Shown here one piece after another: positions 1 to 5,102 of a DNA stretch of 5,102 nt (the stretch's first letter is position 1; every line of letters begins with the position of its first letter). Position numbers and translations under genes: made by a program. The notes beneath the pieces are model-generated. The model was not told where the DNA came from, ran no database searches, and was given only the letters and a program-made list of their open reading frames with translations. This DNA comes from Bacteroidales bacterium (lineage in GTDB: Bacteria > Bacteroidota > Bacteroidia > Bacteroidales > UBA932), in NCBI GenBank assembly GCA_024401915.1, contig JAKSKA010000113.1, positions 1 to 5,102 on the forward strand, in the 5' to 3' direction.

Positions 1-175
1 CGAGGAGCAGTTGTGGGATACTACAATGGATCCTTCGAAGAGGCGTCTGCGCCAGATCACCATCGAGAACGCCGCCGCAGCGGAGAGAACCTTCTCGATG
101 CTGATGGGTGACGATGTCCCGCCCCGCCGTCAGTTCATAGAGGAGAATGCCCATTACGCAAACATTGACGCATAG
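1..175 (+). CDS. gyrB: DNA gyrase subunit B, C-terminal end (5' partial)
   Basis: The open frame enters from the left edge (first full codon at base 2) and ends at TAG 173-175, giving the last 57 residues of the protein. It reads [15 protein letters not shown], then a segment with [13 protein letters not shown], then [13 protein letters not shown]. This is the classic GyrB tail: LW-(D/E)-TTM-(D/N)-P, a polar helix, F-S-M-L-M-G-(D/E)-x-V-x-P-R-R and F-I-E-x-N-A. GyrB is the ATPase subunit of DNA gyrase, which introduces negative supercoils; this stretch is the end of its Toprim-containing C-terminal half, which contacts GyrA and DNA. ParE ends similarly, but the ENA-x-YANIDA ending is what I associate with Bacteroidota GyrB. 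The ATPase and most of the Toprim domain lie outside the window. The next gene starts 5 bases after the stop, so co-transcription is likely. Confidence 0.92.
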   Translation, partial: EEQLWDTTMDPSKRRLRQITIENAAAAERTFSMLMGDDVPPRRQFIEENAHYANIDA

Positions 176-180
176 AGGGT

Positions 181-2223
181 TTGAAATCTTCTCTTAAAAT
201 AGCATTATCACTCATTGGTGCCGCGGCATTGCTTGTAATGGCTATGCCGCGCACCGTGAATTTCAACTACGACTACAGGAAGGGTTCTTCCTGGGGCTAC
301 GAGGACCTGTACGCAAAACTCGATTTCCCCATCGTCAAGACCGACGAGCAGGTGGACGCCGAGCTCTCCAAGGAGGACAGGGCCATAGTTCCGTACTACA
401 GGTTCGACGAAAACGTCGTCACCCGCAGCCTCGCCAGAATCGATTTCAGCGGACTGGACAGCCTGAGCCCCGTCGTGTCCGCGACACTCTCGGCGATTTT
501 CGACAAAGGTGTCATCACCGACGAGGGAGTAAGGCAGGCTGAAGGCCGCGTTCCATCGGACATCCTTTATGTCCACAGTGGCGGGCGTGCACGCAAAGTG
601 CCTGTGAGCGAGGTCCTTACCATCTCGAAGGCACGCATAAAGCTCTGCGATGACGTCCAAGCCGAATGCCCGTCCGTCAACGCGGATTCGCTGCTGCGCG
701 AGAGCGGTGCCTATGTGCTCGTGGTGCCCAATCTCATATACGACAGCCAGTACACCGACCTCGTCGCTTCGGGGAACCAGAGCTATGTGCCGGCAACTGC
801 GGGATACGTGGCGGCAGGAGAGAAGATAGTGTCCCGCGGGGAGATCATCACCGCCGAAGTGGAGCAGATGCTCGACTCCTACAAGCTCGAATACGAGACG
901 GCGCTGGGGGTAAGTTCGCGCAAACTCCCGTTCCTGATTGGCAACATCCTCGTCGCGGTGATACTGCTCGGACTGCTCTGCCTTTCGATACTCTTCACGA
1001 GTCCGAAGATTTTCTCCGACAGCCGCATCTACTACATCCTGACGATCTTCACGATCTTCTTCCTGGCCACCTTGACGGTCCAGAAGCTCGGTGAGAACCT
1101 GCTGTTCATGTTCCCCTATACGCTTGCAGCCCTTTATCTCCAGGCTTTTATGAAGCCCAAGGTGATACTGCCGGTATATTTCGTGACGCTGCTTCCGCTC
1201 CTCATCTATTCATACCAGGGAACGGTGCTCTTCGTGGCATTCCTCCTCGCCGGAGCGGTCTCCATCCTGGTGTTCGGCATCTTCGGCAGGGGATGGAAAC
1301 AGTTCCTTGTCGCGCTGATATCCTTCTGCGTGCTTTCGCTCGTGTTCCTCGGATTCAGATGCGCGGACCTCGTCGGCGGCAACATATTCAGGCGCTTCGA
1401 ATTCTTCTTCGTGGCTTCATTCCTCAGCGTTGCCGGTTATCCTCTCGTCTATCTCTTCGAGAAGATCTTCAACCTGGTATCCAATTCCAGGCTTGCGGAA
1501 CTCAGCGACACTTCCAACAAGCTTCTGCGCGAACTTGAAAGCAAGGCCCCGGGAACGCTGCAGCACTCGCTCCAGGTTATGAACATGGCCGACGCGCTTG
1601 CGCGTGCCATAGACGCAAATACGCTCCTCGTGCGCACGGGCGCGCTCTATCACGATATAGGGAAGATGATGAATCCGCTCTGTTTCGTCGAGAACGAGTC
1701 GCTGGTGACGAAGGACGAGAATGCAAAATATCATAATTCACGTACGGCCGTCCAGAGCGCGCAGGATACAATCCGGCACGTCACCGACGGTGCAGAGCTG
1801 GCCGACAAGCACGGTCTTCCCTCGGTGGTGAAGGACTTCATCCTCACGCACCACGGCACCACGACGGTCCGCTATTTCTATGAAAAGTATCTCAGCGAGG
1901 GCGGTTCGCCGGAAAATGTGGCGGACTTCACCTATCCCGGCAAGAAGCCCCGCACGAGGGAACAGATAATACTTATGCTCTGCGACACTGTCGAAGCCGC
2001 GTCACGCACCCTGCAGGAATACACTCCCGAGGCCTATGCCGAATTCGTGGAGAAGATCATCGCCGGCAAGATGAACGACGGGCAGTTCGAAGAAGCGGAG
2101 ATTTCGATAGCCGAACTCGGAACGATACGCAGCGTGCTGGTATCCTACCTTGCACAGATGCATCACGAGAGGGTTGTCTATCCTGAAAGAAACAACAGAA
2201 AACGTAAAACAATATGGAAGTAA
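181..2223 (+). CDS. pgpH: PgpH-family 7TM-HD phosphodiesterase (probable cyclic di-AMP phosphodiesterase)
   Basis: This 680-aa inner-membrane protein has the 7TMR-HD (YqfF/PgpH) architecture. Residues 5-22 form an N-terminal hydrophobic anchor. Residues about 23-248 form the extracytoplasmic 7TMR-HDED domain. Residues about 250-425 hold seven hydrophobic segments (near 250-272, 283-301, 307-324, 328-345, 348-367, 373-391 and 405-425). Residues about 440-665 form the cytoplasmic HD domain. Expected metal ligands are H462 (LQHSLQV), H491-D492 (LYHDIGK), H533 (RHVTDG), H557-H558 (LTHHGT) and D602 (LMLCDTVEAASR); the spacing resembles characterised Listeria PgpH. Family members hydrolyse c-di-AMP to pApA at a two-metal site, so this protein probably lowers c-di-AMP, a regulator of osmotic and cell-wall balance. 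The start is the TTG at 181: an in-frame stop at 166-168 blocks any longer frame, and the first ATG (238) would remove most of the membrane anchor. The AGAGGG just before the TTG is too close for a normal Shine-Dalgarno. The stop overlaps the next gene. c-di-AMP specificity is inferred from family. Confidence 0.9.
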   Translation: MKSSLKIALSLIGAAALLVMAMPRTVNFNYDYRKGSSWGYEDLYAKLDFPIVKTDEQVDAELSKEDRAIVPYYRFDENVVTRSLARIDFSGLDSLSPVVSATLSAIFDKGVITDEGVRQAEGRVPSDILYVHSGGRARKVPVSEVLTISKARIKLCDDVQAECPSVNADSLLRESGAYVLVVPNLIYDSQYTDLVASGNQSYVPATAGYVAAGEKIVSRGEIITAEVEQMLDSYKLEYETALGVSSRKLPFLIGNILVAVILLGLLCLSILFTSPKIFSDSRIYYILTIFTIFFLATLTVQKLGENLLFMFPYTLAALYLQAFMKPKVILPVYFVTLLPLLIYSYQGTVLFVAFLLAGAVSILVFGIFGRGWKQFLVALISFCVLSLVFLGFRCADLVGGNIFRRFEFFFVASFLSVAGYPLVYLFEKIFNLVSNSRLAELSDTSNKLLRELESKAPGTLQHSLQVMNMADALARAIDANTLLVRTGALYHDIGKMMNPLCFVENESLVTKDENAKYHNSRTAVQSAQDTIRHVTDGAELADKHGLPSVVKDFILTHHGTTTVRYFYEKYLSEGGSPENVADFTYPGKKPRTREQIILMLCDTVEAASRTLQEYTPEAYAEFVEKIIAGKMNDGQFEEAEISIAELGTIRSVLVSYLAQMHHERVVYPERNNRKRKTIWK

Positions 2224-3203
2224 AAAGTAAAAAAATTGACGTTCTCAACCAGGAACTCACAATCAACGTACTTGCAGCGGACTACGTTGCAATAGAGAAG
2301 AAGAAGATCGCGGAGCGCAAGCGCACGGCTGAATTCAAGGGTTTCCGCAAGGGTATGGTCCCCGAGTCCCTCATCCGCAGGGTTTACGGCGACCAGGCTC
2401 TCGCAGACGCGGTCAACGAGGTCGTAGGCTCAGCTCTCGAGTCATATATCACTGAAAACAAGCTCAACATCCTTGGCGAGCCTCTCGCAAGCGAGAAGCA
2501 GCCCGAGGTCGAGTGGAAGACGGGCAATGACTTTACTTTCCTGTTCGATATCGCCCTCTCTCCCGAGGTCAACGTCGATGTCGTAAAGGAGGACAGCGTT
2601 CCCCAGTATGCCATCACAATCGCCGCGAAGGATAAGGAGAAGATGGCTGAGAGCCTCAAGAAGTACTATGAGGAGAAGAAGGAGGAGAAGAGCGCCGAGG
2701 ATATCGACAAAGAAGTCGAAACCCGCCTTGCAGACCAGTACAAGCAGGAATCCGAGTGGCGTCTGACGAAGGACATCCGTGACTATTTCGTAAAGAAGGC
2801 TGCCCTCACCCTTCCTGAGGACTTCCTCAAGAGGTGGCTCTTCGTCGCCAACAACGGCAAGTTCACCAAGGAGGACATCGAGAAGGAGTTCGCCGGTTTC
2901 GCCGAGGACTTCAAGTGGCAGATGGTCCGCGGCTTCCTTATGAAGAAATATGAGCTCAAGGTGGAGGACAAGGATATCCAGGAAGCTGCAGAGGCCTTCG
3001 TTGCTTATCAGTATGCGATGTACGGAATCGGCAACGTCCCGCCCGAGATGATAAAGGAGGCCGCCCAGAACGTCTTTAACGATTCCAAGCAGGTCGAGAG
3101 ACTCGTCGAGCAGGTCGAGGACCAGAAAGTCCTTGCAAAGATAAAGGAAACGATAACGATCAAATCCAAGAAGATCAGTTCGGAAAAGTTCCGTGAACTT
3201 TAG
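2214..3203 (+). CDS. tig: Trigger factor lacking the PPIase domain
   Basis: Trigger factor is the ribosome-bound chaperone that meets nascent chains at the exit tunnel. Residues 1-117 are the N-domain, with the ribosomal protein L23-binding signature GFRKGMVP at 43-50 (F44-R45-K46, the same numbering as E. coli) and the LNILGEP and FLFDIALSPE segments. Residues about 128-155 match the linker strand and helix that normally precede the PPIase domain. The frame then goes through a Lys/Glu-rich stretch straight into the C-terminal domain: a helix near 161-196, LTLPEDFLKRWL at 199-209, and arm helices to the end. The FKBP-like PPIase domain (about 100 residues) is missing, giving 329 aa against the usual 430-450. 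No frameshift is seen and both flanks are intact, so this looks like a natural domain loss. The ATG at 2214 lies inside the pgpH end (10-base overlap), which suggests translational coupling. The leader is A-rich with no Shine-Dalgarno, as in Bacteroidota. The clpP/clpX genes that often follow tig are absent; a terminator follows instead. Confidence 0.93.
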   Translation: MEVKSKKIDVLNQELTINVLAADYVAIEKKKIAERKRTAEFKGFRKGMVPESLIRRVYGDQALADAVNEVVGSALESYITENKLNILGEPLASEKQPEVEWKTGNDFTFLFDIALSPEVNVDVVKEDSVPQYAITIAAKDKEKMAESLKKYYEEKKEEKSAEDIDKEVETRLADQYKQESEWRLTKDIRDYFVKKAALTLPEDFLKRWLFVANNGKFTKEDIEKEFAGFAEDFKWQMVRGFLMKKYELKVEDKDIQEAAEAFVAYQYAMYGIGNVPPEMIKEAAQNVFNDSKQVERLVEQVEDQKVLAKIKETITIKSKKISSEKFREL

Positions 3204-3211
3204 TTTGTTTT

Positions 3212-3240
3212 AAGAGAAGGGCGCCGCCCTTCTCTTTTTT
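3212..3240 (+). terminator. Intrinsic terminator after tig
   Basis: A perfect 11-bp stem (3212-3222 pairing with 3226-3236) closes a GCC loop at 3223-3225. Its loop-proximal part, AAGGGC/GCCCTT, is GC-rich. Six T residues at 3235-3240 provide the U-tract. It begins 8 bases after the tig stop and just before the argR control region, so it should end the gyrB-pgpH-tig transcript and isolate it from the arginine genes. On the minus strand the hairpin lacks a good T-tract, so it looks one-directional. Confidence 0.92.
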
Positions 3241-3241
3241 A

Positions 3242-3276
3242 ATAAATATTCATATATTTGCATAAATATTGAATAT
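3242..3276. promoter_or_regulatory. Candidate operator: paired direct repeats and nested inverted repeats around the argR promoter
   Basis: The 9-mer ATAAATATT occurs at 3242-3250 and again at 3262-3270, exactly 20 bp apart, about two helical turns. Perfect 7-bp inverted arms ATATTCA (3246-3252) and TGAATAT (3270-3276) flank the promoter element. Between them sit inner arms ATATTT (3254-3259) and AAATAT (3264-3269) around GCAT. ArgR proteins bind AT-rich, TGAAT/ATTCA-containing ARG boxes, often in pairs with near 21-bp centre spacing, so autoregulation by the adjacent ArgR is plausible. The half-sites are not arranged as in the E. coli consensus, and AT-rich DNA yields repeats easily, so this remains a candidate. 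Confidence 0.4.
3253..3260 (+). promoter_or_regulatory. Bacteroidota-type -7 promoter element (TAnnTTTG) for argR-GNAT-argG
   Basis: TATATTTG is an exact match to TAnnTTTG, the -7 element used by the primary sigma factor of Bacteroidota. It lies in the only sizeable intergenic gap, between the tig terminator and the argR start. The -33 partner (TTTG or TTG) should fall near 3230-3237, where only the T-run of the terminator is present, so that element is weak or absent. Transcription would begin near 3266-3268, leaving a leader under 10 bases before the ATG at 3275, which is unusually short. The surroundings are AT-rich, so a chance match is possible. Confidence 0.55.
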
Positions 3277-4267
3277 GAAAGAAAAATTCAGCAGGAAGTC
3301 GCTTATTACTGAAATAATAAACAATGCGACTATCCATACCCAGGAGGAACTCCTCAAGGCATTGGAAGAAAGGGGAGTGAAGGTGACGCAGGCCACTCTG
3401 TCCCGTGACATCAAGGAGCTTGGAGCGGTCAAGATACCCGATCCCGATTTCGGTTTCCATTACCGCATACCTGTTGCATCCACGGCTTCGTCCAACCATA
3501 TGAACGTCGAGAGCGTCGAGGTGTCCGGCCAGATGTGCGTGATACGTTGCAGGCCGGGATTCGCCTCCGTCGTAGCCGCTATGGTCGATGACTCCTCGAT
3601 ACCGGGTGTGATGGGCACCATCGCCGGCGACGATACCGTGCTGGTGATGCTCAAGGCCGACGCATCCCAGGCCGGTGCGGCCGTGAAGGCGCTTTTCAAT
3701 ATCGCCGACATCACAGTCCGCGTCGCCGAGCCCGATGACGTCAAGTATGCCGAGCAGGTCTGTGACGAGATTTACATCTCCTCGCAGGAACGCCGCACCG
3801 GCATAGCCAAGAGGACGCCTGCGTATATCAGCGAGAAGATCCTTGCCGGCAAGGCCGTGATAGCCCTTGCTGGAGACGGCGAATTCGCAGGTTTCTCCTA
3901 TATCGAATCCTGGGGCGGGAAGAGCTTCGTGGCCACCTCCGGCCTCATTGTCGCCCACAAGTACAGAGGGCTCGGCATAGCCAGGAGGATAAAGGAGCAC
4001 ACATTCCTCCTCTCGCGCAGACTTTTCCCGGACGCTAAGATATTCTCCATCACCACCGGTGCCGCCGTGATGAAGATGAATTACGAGTTCGGCTTCCGGC
4101 CTGTCCCGTATTCCGAACTGACGGACGACCCCGAATTCTGGAAGGGCTGTGAAGGATGCCGCCATTTCGATATCCTCAAGAGCCACGATTACAAGATGTG
4201 TATCTGTACGGGTCTGCTTTATGACCCGAAGGAGCACCTGGAAATACGTCACCCCGACGACAATTAA
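3275..4267 (+). CDS. Fused arginine repressor (ArgR) - GNAT N-acyltransferase
   Basis: One uninterrupted frame encodes 330 aa with two complete modules. Residues about 1-65 are the ArgR winged-helix DNA-binding domain, with TQATLSRDIKEL at 38-49 including the conserved S43-R44. Residues about 75-145 are the ArgR hexamerisation and arginine-binding domain, with GTIAGDDTV at 114-122; D119-D120 match the pair that contacts arginine in E. coli ArgR. Without a linker, residues about 146-330 form a GNAT acyltransferase: first strand ITVRVAEPDD (146-155), and acyl-CoA pyrophosphate loop RGLGIARRI at 231-239. ArgR alone is about 150-156 aa and similar GNATs about 180, so this is a true fusion. I recall the two as separate neighbouring genes in Bacteroides-type arg clusters. 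The GNAT may be the N-acetyl- or N-succinylglutamate synthase that starts arginine synthesis; that is inference from context. Four Cys (C292, C295, C309, C311) could bind a metal. ATG 3275 is chosen over TTG 3269, which adds only two residues. The argG start lies 8 bases beyond the stop. Confidence 0.9.
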   Translation: MKEKFSRKSLITEIINNATIHTQEELLKALEERGVKVTQATLSRDIKELGAVKIPDPDFGFHYRIPVASTASSNHMNVESVEVSGQMCVIRCRPGFASVVAAMVDDSSIPGVMGTIAGDDTVLVMLKADASQAGAAVKALFNIADITVRVAEPDDVKYAEQVCDEIYISSQERRTGIAKRTPAYISEKILAGKAVIALAGDGEFAGFSYIESWGGKSFVATSGLIVAHKYRGLGIARRIKEHTFLLSRRLFPDAKIFSITTGAAVMKMNYEFGFRPVPYSELTDDPEFWKGCEGCRHFDILKSHDYKMCICTGLLYDPKEHLEIRHPDDN

Positions 4268-4275
4268 TATATAAT

Positions 4276-5102
4276 ATGGAAAAGAAGAAAGTAGTTGTAG
4301 CCTTCAGCGGCGGACTTGACACCTCATATACAGTAATGTATCTCGCAAAGGAAAAGGGATACGAGGTCTATGCAGCCTGTGCCAACACGGGCGGGTTCAG
4401 CCCCGAACAGCTCAAGACCAACGAGGAGAATGCCTACAAGCTCGGAGCCACGAAGTACGTGACCCTCGACGTGACCCGGGAATATTACGACAAGAGCCTG
4501 AAGTATATGGTTTATGGCAACGTGCTCCGCAACGGCACGTACCCCATTTCCGTTTCTTCGGAGCGTATTTTCCAGGGCATCGCGATCGCCCGCTACGCAC
4601 GCGAGATCGGCGCGTCCGCCATCGCCCACGGCTCCACCGGTGCCGGGAACGACCAGGTCCGCTTCGATATGACCTTCCTGGTGATGTGTCCGGAGATGGA
4701 GATCATCACCCTCACGCGCGACTCCAACCTCAGCCGCAAGGAGGAGGTGGATTATCTCAACGCGCACGGCTTCAACGCTGACTTCGCCAAACTGAAATAT
4801 TCCTACAACGTCGGGATCTGGGGCACTTCCATCTGCGGCGGCGAGATCCTCGATTCCGCCTGCGGACTGCCCGAGAGCGCCTTCCTGAAGCATCCCGTGA
4901 AGACGGGGGAGGAGCTGGTGAAGCTCGGCTTCGAGAACGGACAGCTCTGCAGCGTGAACGGAAAAAGGTATGAAGACAGGATTGAGGCGATCAAGGCTGT
5001 GGAGGAGATCGGTGCCGCTTATGCCGTCGGCCGCGACATCCACGTCGGCGATACTATAATCGGCATCAAGGGACGTGTCGGCTTCGAGGCCGCCGCTCCG
5101 AT
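4276..5102 (+). CDS. argG: Argininosuccinate synthase (3' partial)
   Basis: ArgG joins citrulline and aspartate using ATP to make argininosuccinate, the penultimate step of arginine synthesis, in the cytoplasm. The visible 275 residues are about two thirds of a roughly 400-aa protein; the frame is open at the window end. Key signs are the N-type ATP pyrophosphatase P-loop AFSGGLDTS at residues 9-17, then CANTGGF, NGTYPISVSSER, the substrate-binding segment HGSTGAGNDQVRFD, the LSRKEEV segment, and YSYNVGIWGTSICGGE. The GGF, GSTGAGND and GTSICGGE forms correspond to the Bacteroidota variety as I remember it rather than the E. coli one. The start is the ATG at 4276, preceded by the AT-only octamer TATATAAT and no Shine-Dalgarno. 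It follows the argR-GNAT stop by 8 bases, so the two are almost certainly one transcription unit. No internal stop or frameshift is seen. Confidence 0.96.
   Translation, partial: MEKKKVVVAFSGGLDTSYTVMYLAKEKGYEVYAACANTGGFSPEQLKTNEENAYKLGATKYVTLDVTREYYDKSLKYMVYGNVLRNGTYPISVSSERIFQGIAIARYAREIGASAIAHGSTGAGNDQVRFDMTFLVMCPEMEIITLTRDSNLSRKEEVDYLNAHGFNADFAKLKYSYNVGIWGTSICGGEILDSACGLPESAFLKHPVKTGEELVKLGFENGQLCSVNGKRYEDRIEAIKAVEEIGAAYAVGRDIHVGDTIIGIKGRVGFEAAAP

Noticed and set aside
174..179. AGAGGG before the pgpH TTG as a Shine-Dalgarno site.
   Set aside because: It ends one base before the start codon, too close for normal anti-SD pairing, and overlaps the gyrB stop. Bacteroidota genes generally do not depend on this signal.
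208..660. A 150-codon open frame on the minus strand inside pgpH.
   Set aside because: It is antisense to the extracytoplasmic domain of a full-length 7TM-HD protein, with no motif or independent start signal.
666..1094. A 142-codon open frame on the plus strand in another frame of pgpH.
   Set aside because: It is Arg/His-rich and low in structure, typical of an out-of-frame reading of GC-rich DNA, while the pgpH frame is intact throughout.
2590..2780. A frameshift or assembly deletion in tig as the cause of the missing PPIase domain.
   Set aside because: The frame is continuous, the linker helix before and the C-domain helix after are both intact, and no remnant of PPIase sequence is left in any frame that I can recognise. 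A single-read check would still settle it.
3239..4252. A 337-codon open frame on the minus strand opposite argR-GNAT.
   Set aside because: It lies antisense to a gene with clear ArgR and GNAT motifs, crosses the promoter region, and its translation has no recognisable domain. It is a by-product of GC-rich codon use.
4268..4275. The TATATAAT octamer before argG as a separate -10 promoter element.
   Set aside because: It directly abuts the ATG, leaving no room for a transcription start, and lacks the TTTG half of the Bacteroidota element. It better fits an AT-rich translation leader within an operon.
4324..5043. A 239-codon open frame on the minus strand opposite argG.
   Set aside because: It is fully antisense to a well-recognised argininosuccinate synthase and its His/Gly/Val-rich translation resembles no family I know.

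Overview
The window looks like a piece of a Bacteroidota chromosome, most likely order Bacteroidales. The signs are the GyrB and ArgG sequences, a perfect TAnnTTTG promoter element, AT-rich or A-rich leaders without a usable Shine-Dalgarno sequence, and an argR / GNAT / argG gene order that I recall from Bacteroides-type genomes. Coding DNA is fairly GC-rich and the short intergenic gaps are very AT-rich. All genes are on the + strand and no gap exceeds about 75 bases. I see no mobile element, CRISPR array, tRNA or rRNA.

Block 1 (1-3203) is a tight run of three genes. It holds the last 57 residues of DNA gyrase subunit B (gyrB), a full-length PgpH-type 7TM-HD phosphodiesterase that probably degrades cyclic di-AMP, and a trigger factor (tig) whose start overlaps the pgpH stop by 10 bases. 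The block ends in a strong intrinsic terminator at 3212-3240. The trigger factor is short (329 aa). It keeps the ribosome-binding N-domain and the C-terminal chaperone domain, but the FKBP-like PPIase domain is cleanly absent.

Block 2 (3241 to the window end) is the start of an arginine biosynthesis operon. A compact AT-rich control region carries a TAnnTTTG element, a perfect 9-bp direct repeat with 20-bp spacing and nested inverted repeats. It lies against the start of a 330-aa protein that fuses an ArgR repressor (residues about 1-145) to a GNAT acyltransferase (about 146-330) in one uninterrupted frame. After 8 bases comes argG (argininosuccinate synthase), which runs off the window end.

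The most notable points are the ArgR-GNAT fusion and the PPIase-less trigger factor. The fusion joins an arginine-sensing repressor to what may be the glutamate N-acyltransferase that starts the pathway, so one polypeptide could couple transcriptional and enzymatic feedback by arginine. That function is inference; the fusion itself is read directly from the sequence.
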